From positions 16,994,157 to 17,058,156 of the forward strand of contig JARWKL010000016.1 of the NCBI GenBank assembly GCA_029961685.1: a stretch of 64,000 nucleotides of DNA, given 5' to 3'. Made by a program: the position numbers and the translations under genes. Positions within the stretch are counted from its first letter, which is position 1. Each line of letters begins with the position of its first letter. Positions 49,275 to 59,139 of this stretch are shown here, one piece after another. This DNA is from Aristolochia californica (Eukaryota > Streptophyta > Magnoliopsida > Piperales > Aristolochiaceae). The notes under the pieces are model-generated. The model made no database searches. It was not told where the DNA came from and saw only the letters and a list, made by a program, of their open reading frames with translations.

Positions 49275-49612
49275 TTTGTTGCTGGCGACGTTCAGGCTGG
49301 CGGTATGCTAGAAGGCCGAGTGGTGGCTCGAATTCAGTCTTTGGCGTCGTCCCTACGGTCCACCGGAGTGGGGGTGACGACAGAGATAATGTGGCTTTTC
49401 GTCTTTTGCATCGGTGACGCTGGTGCCGATCGCTGGAAGGTGGTTTGTTGCTGGCGACGTTCGGGCTGGCAATATGCTAGAAGGTCGAGCGGTGGCTCAG
49501 ATTCAGTGTTCGGTGTCGTCCCGACGGTCCACCGGAGTGGGGGTGACGGCGGAGATAATGCGGCTCTTCGTCTTCTACGTTGGTGACGTTGGTGCCGATC
49601 ATTGGAAGGTGG
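49275..49612 (-). repeat. Tandem ~169 bp duplication in the copia A leader
   Basis: Two copies start at 49275 and 49444, each with TTTGTTGCTGGCGACGTTC followed by similar GC-rich sequence. They sit between the primer site and the gag start. Divergence between copies is modest (about 10%). The leader is much more GC-rich than the rest of the element. Confidence 0.85.
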
Positions 49613-49821
49613 TTCGGCAGCGGTTCGTCGGCGGATTTCGGGAGTTCAGGTGATGGCGGTTTTGTGTTACAGCGACGACCGAAGAGAACCTCAACAGAGT
49701 TGCAGACCTGCTATATTTTTTTCAGCGACAGAGTTGCAACTTTGTTCTTCAGCTATGGGAGAGACGACAGGATAGAGCTTTCACTCTGTTCTTCAACGAC
49801 GAGAAGGAGAAGGATTCTCCT

Positions 49822-49833
49822 GCTCTGATACCA
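49822..49833 (-). other. Primer-binding site of copia A
   Basis: TGGTATCAGAGC on the minus strand, complementary to the initiator Met tRNA 3' end type used by plant copia elements. Confidence 0.92.
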
Positions 49834-50015
49834 AGTAAAAAATAATACTTCAATTACAATCTTAATTTCTCATTCACATCATCGATTTAAATAGCCGTTT
49901 TACAGAATATACATGGAAGAATTTGAGTGATTAACGGGATTACCCAATCACCGGATTTACAGAATATTTACATGATTTCTCCTTAAGGGAAGAAATCTCA
50001 GAGTGAATCTTAACA
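49834..50015 (-). repeat. 5' LTR of copia A
   Basis: 182 bp. On the minus strand it ends exactly where the primer site TGGTATCAGAGC starts. Confidence 0.95.
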
Positions 50016-50020
50016 TTCAT
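50016..50020. repeat. Copia A target duplication, right
   Basis: TTCAT immediately outside the 5' LTR, matching 44564-44568. Confidence 0.88.
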
Positions 50021-50180
50021 CAAATTTTATCTCAAGAAAACCTACTGAGTATTGTGGGACATGTGTCTTTCTTTTACCTCATTTTATTCAAAATTTAAAA
50101 ATAAATTTACTAAGTATGAATAATAAGTAACTTGAATGATCTTATTAAACTACACCCAAAAAACTATACAAAGTTCATAT

Positions 50181-51627
50181 CCTAATAATTTTAACCGAGT
50201 TCGGGTTCGAGCTTGAGCTCTAGCTGAGTTCGAGCTGAACCTACATTTAATACTCTATATAAAATATATGTCAAATAAATTATATATAAAATTATGCATA
50301 CATTTAAAAAAAAGAATGATAGGGGAGGTTCAGGATTGAATTTCAATAATGGATTCGAACGTACCAACATTAATTTTTTTACTCCAAATGTTGTCTTGCT
50401 TATTTTGTAATTTTTGAATCTGGCCATAAATTTACTATGGCCTCCTTCGTGTCCCTAGTTGAAAATTTATATTCTAGGAAAAACTAGAAATGTTTTTCCT
50501 ATGATACATATTTCCAAAAAAACTTTTAAATAAAATCCTATATTTTAAAATTTTCTTAGGAAAGTTAAATGGACCTCTTATTGCCTCTTCTAGAGAAATA
50601 GATAAAAATTAATAATCAATCTAATATATTACTATACTTATCGATAAATTTTTAATCAAATAAAATGTCAAACACAAAATTGCTATGAAAATTGCCTCAT
50701 GCTAAAAGTATTACAGCATCAACTGTCAAATACTTATTCAAAAATTTTCTATACGATTTTCTAGCCCATTTGGAAGGAAAATCTTACTTAGAAAATTATA
50801 TAATTTTTTTAATAAGAATTTTCAATTAGAAAAATGTTTACAAAAAACATGAGACACTAATAGTCCCTAGAAACTTATTTCTACTAAAACATGAGTGTCT
50901 CATGTTTCTAGGGACTATTAGTGTCTCATGTTTTTTGTAAACATTTTTCTAATTGAAAATTCTTATTAAAAAAATTATATAATTTTCTAAGTAAGATTTT
51001 CCTACCAAGATGGGCTAGAAATTCGTATAAAAGTTTTTTGAATAAGTATTTGACAGTTGATGTTGTAATACTTTTAGCATGAGGCAATTTTCATTGCAAT
51101 TTTGTGTTTGATATTTTATTTGATTAAAAATTTATCGATAAGTATAGTAATATATTAGATTGATTATTAATTTTTATTTATTTCCCTAGAAGAGGCAATA
51201 AGAGGCCCATTTAACTTTCCTAAGAAAATTTTAAATATTTCTTTTAATTTTCTAATAAGTCACTAATAGTAATAGGATTTTATTTAAAAGGTTTTTTGGA
51301 AATATGTATCATAGGGAAAACATTTCTAGTTTTTCCTAGAATATATATTTTCAACCAAGGGCACTATGGAGGCCATAGTAAATTTATGGCCATATTCAAA
51401 AATTACAAAACAAGCTAGACAACATTTGGAGTAAAAAAAATTAATATTGGTGTGTTTTAATCCATTATTGAAATTCAATGTTGAACCTCCCCTATCATTC
51501 TTTTTTTAAAATGTATGCATAATTTTATATATAATTTATTTGACATATATTTTATATAGAGTATTAAATGTAGGTTAAGCTCGAACTCGGGTAGAGTTCG
51601 AGCTCAAACTCAGTTAAAATTATTAGG
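50181..51627. repeat. Very large imperfect palindrome (inverted-repeat or foldback element)
   Basis: The left arm 50181-50874 and right arm 50904-51627 are reverse complements with scattered mismatches and indels, separated by a 29 bp spacer. Matching landmarks include CATGAGACACTAATAGTCCC near the centre, TTATCGATAAGTATAGTAAT mid-arm, GGCCATAAATTTACTATGGCC-type blocks, and the GAGCTCGA-rich outer ends. The right arm has an extra segment of about 30 bp near 51240-51275. There is no coding capacity. It could be a foldback-type DNA transposon or MITE, or two copies of a repeat in inverted orientation. If transcribed it would form a long hairpin RNA. Confidence 0.93.
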
Positions 51628-52060
51628 CTCGAGTTCGATTACAATTTTAAGTTTGAGGCTAGGGTCGGCTCGAGTTTGAGTTCGAAATATTTAAATCAAA
51701 CTCAGCTTGAACAAGGTTCGGACTCAGCTGGATTCGATGCCACCTTTGTGCCCAATTTTAAGTAGAGGTCATTCCCAATTTAATGTAAAATGTATGCATA
51801 ATTTTATATACAATTTATTTGACATGTATTTTTTGAAAAGTTTTAAATGTATGTTGGAGCACGAACTCGAGACATGTATTTTTTGAAAAGTTTTAAATGA
51901 ATGTTGAAGCTCGAGCTCAACTCGAACTTGGTTAAAATTATTAGACACAAGCTCGATAACAATTTTAGGCTCGAGTTCGAGCTCGAAATATTTAAATCAA
52001 GCTCGGTTCGAACATAGGCAGGTTTGGGCTCGGCTTGGCTCAATGCCACCCCTAACTGTA
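51628..52060. repeat. Partial extra copies of the palindrome's outer end
   Basis: ATGTATGCATAATTTTATAT and following sequence (51516-51620) recur at 51788-51870. GACATGTATTTTTTGAAAAG occurs twice (about 51830 and 51871). Both are followed by GAGCTCGA-type strings and end in ATGCCACCCCTAAC, a form common at ends of plant repeats. Confidence 0.75.
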
Positions 52061-52821
52061 GTAGCCTTCATCATCTAATTTCCCGATGGACATTAGATTA
52101 AACCGCAAATTGGGAACTTGTCTAAAACCTTTGGGAAGTAATTTGTACCATGTGTTAGTTTCCAATTCCGCATCTCCCATGCCCATAATTTCACATTTTA
52201 TTTCATCCCCCATCCTATCCCAACCAAATTTTAATGATTGTAGGAAGAAAAGAATCTCTACATGGAGTAATGTGAAAGGATGTTGTTGTATCAATTATCC
52301 AAGTGGAATCCTAAGCTCATGCATCATCACATACAATAAAAACTTCACTATTGGATGCAATTGCAACCGTGTGTTTATCTTCTTTCTAGTCTTCAAATTT
52401 CTCTTTAAGATGTTCCCTTTTATAGATTATATCTCTTGTTGTAGTGATAACATTTCATGCCACTTTTGGACTTTGATCTTCCTCTTCACTTGTCATAGTT
52501 ACTATCTCCATGAGGTTCTCTACTTAGCCTCTCCCCTATTTCTATGTAACAAGTGCTGTCTAAGAGAGAATGTCATGTTCTTTTCTTCTAACCTCTTCAT
52601 TGAACATGCTATCTTTGACCATCCAGGGTTATCTCCCTTTTGGAGCCAAATATTCAGTGACACTACCAAGGTTTATGAATATCTGGTAAGGAGCTCAATG
52701 GCAATAGTGCTTTCACCTCATCATCTAGTGCAAGATTCATATTACATAATTCATTGAACAACTCTTGGAAACTACTTAAATGTTTTGCACCAATGTAACC
52801 ATCTTTGTACTTCGACTTCAC

Positions 52822-52852
<31 letters not shown>

Positions 52853-53800
52853 TTTACTTTATGTAGTCTTCTGTCCATTCAAACTTGCTAATTTCTACTA
52901 AAAGTTATAAGCATCTACTTCTTTGGCAACCCGCTGTCTAATTTGTCTGTTGACTTTTTGGTTCACTTTTTTTCCACTCAGCCTTGTCTTTTGCAACTAG
53001 CTTATGACCCTACCACTCAATGGGATCAAAATATCTTCCATCCAAGTCTTCCAAATTTGTATAAGTTGAAACTGTAAGTTTAATGACGTTGAAATTAAGA
53101 GCACCATTAGAAGATCCCCCAATTTAATTAGCACAAGAACAATTCTCTATCAATTCTCCTACAATTACACATGAACTTGCTCTAATACCACTTTGTTGAG
53201 GCAATCTCAAATATTCAATGGAGTATTGCAACAAAATTTTACCCCTCTTTATGCAATTAAATAAATAGATTAATTTTGGAAGCAATATAGTTCACAAATA
53301 AGCAAATAAAATGCAAATAAAAAAGACAGAAAAAAATTAACGTGGAAAACTCCATGATGTGAAAAGAAAAACCATGAGACTTAGTCTAGTAAATATCTCC
53401 ACTATATCAAATAATGGGTTATAACAATCTATCTTGGATAATCTCAAGTGGCTATAAAGTTGCTCAAAACATACCAACAATCCTTCACTTTACAAGTGAA
53501 TATCAATAGAAAATGCAATGAATAATCTCACTAGAATTCACATAGTAACTAGAGAAAAATTAGATTTTCTTTACTATGAATTGCATCTCTAATAATTTTA
53601 TACACTTCCACTCTACCTAAAACTCTGTCTCAATGTTATTTCTTCTCTCGGCCATTCTTCCTGTTTTCTCTTTGGCTTTTTTTTTTATTTCTCTGTTTTT
53701 CTCCTTATTTTCTTCTCTGACTTTTTACACTTCCATTGCATGTCTCTCCTTTTGTTGACCGTTCCACTTCGCCATATTCCCGTTTTAATTCTATTCCTTT
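52052..53800 (-). mobile_element. Decayed copia fragment: LTR-like leader, primer site and gag
   Basis: On the minus strand a primer site TGGTATTAGAGC lies at 53179-53190 (one change from the usual form). LTR-like sequence lies to its right (about 53191-53760). Gag traces follow, including LALDDEVKALLPLSSLP (52700-52760), then VPNLRFNLMSIGKLDDEGY at the left end (52060-52120), the segment just after copia protease. An AAAT microsatellite lies within it. Stops and frameshifts abound, and the rest of pol is missing. Confidence 0.75.
52824..52850. repeat. AAAT microsatellite
   Basis: About six to seven AAAT units within the copia gag relic. Confidence 0.92.
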
Positions 53801-54100
53801 TTTTTTTTTGTCAAAAACGTTGAAGCAACAAAGCTAACACGCTGAACAAGCTCGGTGACATTCTTTCACGGTTGCTTGCAGCCGTATTACTCAGTTCATC
53901 TCCTGATGTCGTTAGTGGAATGCTAGACTTCAAGTCATCTCAATGACTAAGATGAAGCTGAACATCATCTCCACGTTATAATTTATGAAATCTAGTTTCC
54001 GCCCAAAATTGTCAATCATCCAGATGAATTAAACGCCGGGGTTCGAACCCTCAACATTTTTCCCCTCTCTTGTTCTCTTCTCATTTTCATTTTTTTCCTT

Positions 54101-54345
54101 CTCTCCCGCACCCCCTCTCTCGTCTCCCTGCGCCCCCGAGGTCTCTGCTCCCTCTCTTCTCTCGGACTCGCTCTCCGGTCTCCGTCTCTCGGTCTCTTCT
54201 TCTTTTCATTTTTTTCACACTCTCTCCCGCACCCCTTCTCTCGTCTCCCTGTGCCCCCCAGGTCTCTACTCCCTCTCTTCTCTTGGACTTGCTCTTCGGT
54301 CTCCCTCTCTCGCTTCACCCTTTCTCCTATCCCCCTCGGCCTCCC
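54101..54345. repeat. CT-rich tandem duplication, about 122 bp unit
   Basis: Two similar CT-rich blocks start near 54101 and 54222 (CTCCCGCACCCC, then GTCTCTGCTCCC or GTCTCTACTCCC, then CTCTTCTCTCGGACTC or CTCTTCTCTTGGACTT). They differ by several point changes. Long open frames on both strands here are caused by the low complexity. Confidence 0.82.
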
Positions 54346-54659
54346 TCTCTTCTCCCTTTCGGCCTCCCACTCCCTTCTCCCTCTCGCTATTCTCTTTTCC
54401 CCCAAAATACCTTTCGATTTCTCCCTTTTCGATTTCGATTTTCTTCAATTTTGACATTTGGGCATCGATTGCTTAATTTCTACTTCGATTGCTTAATTTC
54501 TACTTCGATTAGGCATCGATTTCCCCATTCGGCTTCAATTTCACCCTTCGGCTTTGATTTTCCCCAAATTTTAGAAGGTATGACTAAACCCTAATTTATT
54601 TCGATTAAATTAGTGTTGTATTTGATTTAATAATTTGGGGTTATTTGTGCATAATTGTG

Positions 54660-55035
54660 GGATTTAGGGTTACAATTTAGGGTCTAAATGCTTGATTAGG
54701 GTTAGGGTTTGTTTTTAGGGTTTGGTGCTCGATATTTAAGGGTTCTAGAATTAGGGTTTAGGGTTTAGGATTAAATATTTATGGTATTTTTAGGGTTTAG
54801 GTTATGGAATTAGGGTTTTTTTCAAATTTTTTTAGGGTTTAGGTTTATTGGGTGATAGGGTTTAAGGTTTAGGTCTTTTTTGGGTTTTTAAGGTCTAAGG
54901 TTTTTTGGGTTTTGGGTATGGAATTAGGGTTTAGGGGGTCTAGGGTTTAGGGTTTTAGGTTTTAGAATTAGTGTTTAGGGTTTAGAGTTTAGGAGGTGAT
55001 TGGGTTTAGGGTTTAGGGAGTCTAGGGTTTATTAA
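54660..55035 (+). repeat. Degenerate telomere-like TTTAGGG tract
   Basis: About 375 bp is dominated by TTAGGGTTTAGGG-like strings broken by other short words. Perfect double or triple units occur near 54758, 54940 and 54985-55030. The density is far above what intergenic DNA here shows, but it is not a clean telomeric array. Confidence 0.82.
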
Positions 55036-55080
55036 GGTTTTTTTTAGTCCAGTTCAGACAAGGCTGAGTAGCCTACACAG

Positions 55081-55278
55081 GTGTCCATAAAGCCTAAAAA
55101 GGGTGATATTGAAAGAGATTGGGTCAAATCCCTCATGGAAATCTCAGACATGTCTGTAGACTTGAAGTTTCGCGCTCTTGTATGGTTGGATACGCCAAGT
55201 AAGAAGGTCATGTTTACTGAGATGATAGTGGAAGAGCCGGTCGAGTGGCTTAAATATTGTGCAACAAACTATTTGTAA
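55081..55278 (+). pseudogene. Harbinger ORF1 remnant, SANT-like protein C-terminus
   Basis: The frame contains KSLMEISDMSVDLKFRAL and MIVEEPVEWLKYC. It resembles the C-terminal part of the Myb/SANT-like DNA-binding partner found with plant PIF/Harbinger transposases and related genes (typical pattern: L-x-x-L-x-E-I-P-D-L-S, then W-L). The N-terminal DNA-binding part was not found upstream. Confidence 0.55.
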
Positions 55279-55602
55279 TGCGTTTTAAGTACACTATTTT
55301 CTTTTGGAATATTGTGATGTATTAGGTATGATGTGAATTATGACGTTGCAAAACTTATTAGTATGGTTAATATTTTTATTTTATATGATTTTTGTGTTAA
55401 TATATTGTATGGATGAATATGGTGGATGAGTATGGATGTGGACAATTAAATGGATATGGTTGCGTAGGGATGTGACTGAAGGTAGGATGTGGGAATGTGG
55501 ATGAATATGGTTGTGTACAGGTGTGATTGCAAATAGGTTATGATTGAAGATTGATGTTTATTTGTGTTTATGACTTTTAGGCGATTGAATTTTTAGATTT
55601 CC

Positions 55603-56748
55603 ATGGACATTATGACAAACGAAGAAAAAATTGCAACTATTATTGCATTCAAAATTGGCAGAGATACTTACTAGTAGAGGGTTTTTATGGGCCACAAAGA
55701 CCATCTCAGTTGAAGAACAACTTACATATTTCCTCCTAACTGTTGGTCAACAACAATTTTATAGTGTCACAGTAGACATGTTTGATAGATCGAACTGGAC
55801 TATAAGTAGGTATTTCAACAAGGTGTTGGATGCAATCCTCAATCTTCACTTTGATTACATCATACGGCCTTCGAAACGCACACACTCGAAAATTTTAACC
55901 AGTTCAATGTTTTATCTGTACTTCAAGGTAACATCACTTTTTCTAAGTAAACAATTTTAGATTAATATACAAAGTTAGTCAATATTAATTGAAAATGTAT
56001 AATTAGGATTGTATTGGGGCTATTGATGGAACTCATATCAAAGCAAACATTCCACTTGAAGAACAACAAAGGTTATGGAATAGAAATGGTTATCTCTCAC
56101 AAAATGTGATGGCAGCATGTTCATTTGACATGTAATTCACTTATGTACTTGCTGGATGGGAATGATCAGCAGCTGATTCCCGTGTACTGAAGGACGCATT
56201 AACTCGCTGAGATAAAATCTTTGTACCAGAAGGTAAATAATATATTTTTATGTAGTCATTTTTATCTATTTATCTTCAATTATTTTATGTGGAATATAAT
56301 TTCTATTATTGGTAAATATTATCTAGTCGATGCTGGTTATACAAATCTTCCAGGATTTTTGGCTCCATATCGAGGAACTCAGTATCATCTGCAAGAATTT
56401 GGAGATAATATTCCTAGAAATGAAAAAGAATTGTTCAATCGAAGACACTCATCTTTGTGGTATACTATTGGGCGAACTTTTGGTGCTTTCAAAACTTGAT
56501 TTCAAATGTTGAAAGGCGCTCCTCCATTTTCTTTTAAGATCCAGACAAAAATTGTACTTGCTTGTTGCATATCGCACGATTATATACGTGGAGAGGATTA
56601 CGATGATCTATTTGAATATGAAGATGATGATTCGGGTGGCGAGCTCGGTGGAGGAGGTGATGCGGTCCAATTAGGTGCAATGGATGATACAGACAACGAC
56701 GATAGCGATGGTCTTGAGGATGAGGGTAGCCAAGTAACAAGCTTTTAG
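55603..56748 (+). pseudogene. PIF/Harbinger-type transposase (DDE_Tnp_4), inactivated
   Basis: The start MDIMTNEEKIATIIA (55603) soon meets a stop. Another frame continues with GFLWATKTISVEEQLTYFLL. Exon 55630-55927 and exon 56007 onward are joined by a GT-AG intron. The first catalytic Asp is in GAIDGTHIK and the second in SAADSRVL. The third region reads WYTIGRTFGAFK, with Gly (56470-56472) where the family has Glu (usually IERTFG). Stops occur after SFDM, AGWE, DALTR and FGAFK. A second intron seems to have lost its acceptor AG just before GKYYLVDAGYTN. The tail is Asp/Glu/Gly-rich. It could not catalyse transposition. Confidence 0.9.
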
Positions 56749-57864
56749 AGCCGCACAATTTTGAGATTCTATAGAGACTTCCTTATGGAATGATAAATGA
56801 TGGTTGTATCTTATTGCTTTTGAACATGTGTCGTTCATATGTACTAAACTTGTAACTTGATGATTTTAATATTAAAGGCGCGAACTCGTTATTTGAATAA
56901 TCTTTCTTTTAGTTATTAATAAAGTTATATATGTATTTATTTAATATTTTTGTTAAATTTTATTACTATATTAAACTTGATATTTAAGTCTGGTAAATAA
57001 AATATAGTTAACATATGCATTTGATTAATTAATTATTTTTAATTTTGTCAAAATATATTATTAATTAATACCATGTAAAAAATCCATCTTATGTTATTAA
57101 TAAAATAATTTTTATTTATTAACCATATTTATTTTTAATTACTCTATTGTATTAGTGATTTAATAGTGGTAATTAAAATATTGTTAACTCAAGCACTTGG
57201 TTTAATTAACTCATTTTTATAATTAATAAAATCAATGGTTTTAAATTTAATGAAAAAATATTATTAATTAATAATATATAAAAATATACAGTGTGTTAAA
57301 GTTAGCTTTTGATAGATTTTATCTATTTAATGAAGACTTTTTTATGTTAAAGAATACCATATTATCAATAAATTAATAACTAAATGTATTATATTCGTTT
57401 ATGTTATTTTTAACGTTATTTTTTTTATAATTAATCACGTGCACAATTATTTGGCTCACGTAATTATTGTCTGAATGTACAATAAACAGTAATAATTAAA
57501 TATAAGATATATAATTCAATTAATTAATATATTAATATATTTTATTTATACATTAAATTAGTTTTTTGTATAGTAATAATGTTTTTTTACCTAATTTAAT
57601 AGTTAAGTATTATATTTTAATTAAGTATATTATTACAAGTTACTAATTCTCTTATTTTTTGCGTTTTTCTCATTTTGAGGCATTAACATTGTAAACTGTT
57701 TTCTAGTGCACATGAACTCAACTACACTGACACCCATTTCGAAGATGAAGTACATGTAAATAAACGAAATGAAGAGATGAAGATGAATTTCAAGTTTATA
57801 CTGTTGACCCAGATTCCCTCTTCCGGTTACACCGCACGATTCTTTCTCCACACGCAAACAGATG
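56749..57864. other. Very AT-rich spacer
   Basis: This stretch is dominated by TTAATTAA-like words and shows no gene. The right end is the promoter of the first small-protein gene. Confidence 0.5.
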
Positions 57865-57874
57865 CATATAAATC
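57865..57874 (+). promoter_or_regulatory. Candidate TATA box of small gene 1
   Basis: CATATAAATC lies about 60 bp upstream of the ATG at 57932, a normal position for a plant TATA box and short leader. Confidence 0.5.
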
Positions 57875-57931
57875 CAATCAAGATGTCCCCAATTTTCTTA
57901 ACGGAGACAAGCCCAAGAAAACGAAGTGCTC

Positions 57932-58162
57932 ATGGCTTTTTCGTCTTTCATTTTCAGCTGTTTTGGCCTCTCTTACTCCGAGCTCTCCGCCGCGGAACCC
58001 ACTGAGAGCACTCCACCAAAAGAATCAGAAACCAAACAGGAACACGGAGATGGGGTTTCAATTTCTCATAACCCTCCTGTCGACTCCCATATCCGATCAA
58101 AATCCGGTGTTCCCATTGTAGTTTCCCACTTCCCATTCAATGCTCGGCTCTCACTTCTGTGA
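57932..58162 (+). CDS. Small plant protein of unknown function, copy 1
   Basis: A single-exon gene of 76 aa. It starts MAFSSFIFSCFGLS, has a polar Ser/Thr/Glu/Pro-rich middle, and ends DSHIRSKSGVPIVVSHFPFN-ARLSLL. The same plan is seen 760 bp downstream in copy 2. Short proteins with an MA-F-SS-F-CF start and a VSxFPVN-SRL-like end occur in many plants and have no known role, to my knowledge. The hydrophobic start (Phe/Ser/Cys) could be an N-terminal lipid-modified or membrane-touching segment, but that is a guess. I chose the ATG at 57932; an upstream in-frame GTG is not needed. The TATA box and the paralogue support it being real. Confidence 0.75.
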   Translation: MAFSSFIFSCFGLSYSELSAAEPTESTPPKESETKQEHGDGVSISHNPPVDSHIRSKSGVPIVVSHFPFNARLSLL

Positions 58163-58842
58163 ATTTCAAGAGGCGGCGGCATGAGCTGAAACACTCAGAT
58201 AACTGATTCGTTCTTCTCTTTGATGTATACACTACATACTAGTTCGAAGTTTCTGTTTCTTAGTTTTTTTTTTTTTTTTGGTTGGTAGGGTAATGAATCT
58301 CCATTTCTGTTGGTCTATTTTCTGCATGAGCTCCTCTCCGCGTCTCGGCGGGTCTGCATGATTTTTCTTCTTAGGATCTTTTCTCATGGATTGAGCTAAT
58401 TTTGTCTTTTATTTTTTATGCTTTGTATTAATATCAAAGAATTCGCAAAACAGTCTTTCTTGGAGAAGAAGCAAAGATGTATTTGAGAGTCAATGATAGG
58501 AGTGGGCACAGGTCGGGTCAGGATTGATTTTATCCAAACCCCCACCTGATCCCTCGAAATCCGAAGCCATGAAAATCCAAATCATCAAACCTGACCCTGA
58601 CCCAATTACCATCTTCGTAACCAAGCGAAATACCAAAATGTGACGTTGTGGGATTCCTACAGATGCAGACATTCGTGGACTCTTTCTCGACATTTCCTCG
58701 AACAATCATCATCTTTTAAACATCCGCCCGGTGCCTTGAATCTCTCAAGTTGCCAAAATGGACTTTCAAGGATGTCAAGAGACTTGCCCAGCAAGGTACC
58801 CAACCTTCAGAGAAGGGACGATTGGGATATGAAGTATTTTTC
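58163..58842 (+). other. Spacer between the two small genes
   Basis: It includes the 3' flank of copy 1 and a stretch near 58490-58620 with GGGCACAGGTCGGGTCAGG and an opposing CCTGACCCTGACCC, typical of short MITE-like repeats in plants. No further gene is seen. Confidence 0.4.
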
Positions 58843-58852
58843 TATATTTATA
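58843..58852 (+). promoter_or_regulatory. Candidate TATA box of small gene 2
   Basis: TATATTTATA lies about 75 bp upstream of the ATG at 58924, matching the layout seen for copy 1. Confidence 0.5.
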
Positions 58853-58923
58853 CCTGAGCAGTGTTGCAGCCAAGTCCGTAACCCAACACACAGAGGAAAA
58901 ACAGTTACCAGCTAGTGAATTTC

Positions 58924-59139
58924 ATGGCTCTCTTCTCCTCGCTGTTCACCTGCTTTGGTTCTCCTTCCCGTGTCTCCGGCATAGAGACTCCGCCGAGAAA
59001 GCTCAAAACCAAATCGGCACCTTCCGAAGACCCGGTGCCGAGTTCCCACTTCCCTCTCAACTCCCACATCAGATCAAAATCGGGTGCTCCAATCCCACTT
59101 ACTTATTTTCCTGTCAACGCCAATTTCTCTCGATTGTAA
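58924..59139 (+). CDS. Small plant protein of unknown function, copy 2
   Basis: A single-exon gene of 71 aa, paralogous to copy 1. It starts MALFSSLFTCFGSPSRVSG, has a basic KLKTKSAPSEDP middle, and ends NSHIRSKSGAPIPLTYFPVN-ANFSRL. The N-terminal (MA-FSS-F-CFG) and C-terminal (SHIRSKSG-PI, YFPVNANFSRL) blocks are conserved between the two copies while the middle differs. That pattern argues for selection on the ends. I do not know its function. Confidence 0.78.
   Translation: MALFSSLFTCFGSPSRVSGIETPPRKLKTKSAPSEDPVPSSHFPLNSHIRSKSGAPIPLTYFPVNANFSRL

Larger units (their letters stand above)
44569..50015 (-). mobile_element. Complete but inactivated Ty1/copia retrotransposon (copia A)
   Basis: All boundaries agree. 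LTRs are at 44569-44751 and 49834-50015, the target duplication TTCAT is at 44564-44568 and 50016-50020, the primer site touches the 5' LTR and the polypurine tract touches the 3' LTR. On the minus strand the order is gag, protease, integrase, reverse transcriptase, RNase H, which is copia order. LTRs differ by six substitutions and one 1 bp indel, so insertion is fairly recent. Nonsense codons and frameshifts in gag and pol show it is now non-autonomous. Confidence 0.96.
54600..56748 (+). mobile_element. Dead PIF/Harbinger DNA transposon
   Basis: An ORF1 remnant (SANT-type C-terminus, 55081-55278) precedes a DDE transposase (55603-56748) on the same strand, the usual PIF/Harbinger layout. 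I could not define terminal inverted repeats or the 3 bp target duplication, so the outer limits are nominal. The CT-rich and telomere-like tracts just upstream may be part of its leader. Confidence 0.8.

Noticed and set aside
44569..50015. Possibility that copia A is an active element
   Set aside because: LTRs are young, but gag has at least two stops, the YVDD Tyr is a stop and pol is frameshifted.
52086..52757. 223-codon open frame on the plus strand
   Set aside because: It is antisense to a decayed copia gag (VPNLRFNLMSIGKLDDEGY and LALDDEVKALLPLSSLP on the minus strand) and has no domain of its own.
54016..54594. Long open frames of 129 and 174 codons on opposite strands
   Set aside because: Both come from the CT-rich duplicated tract; composition is extreme (Arg/Glu-rich or Ser/Pro/Leu-rich) with no domain.
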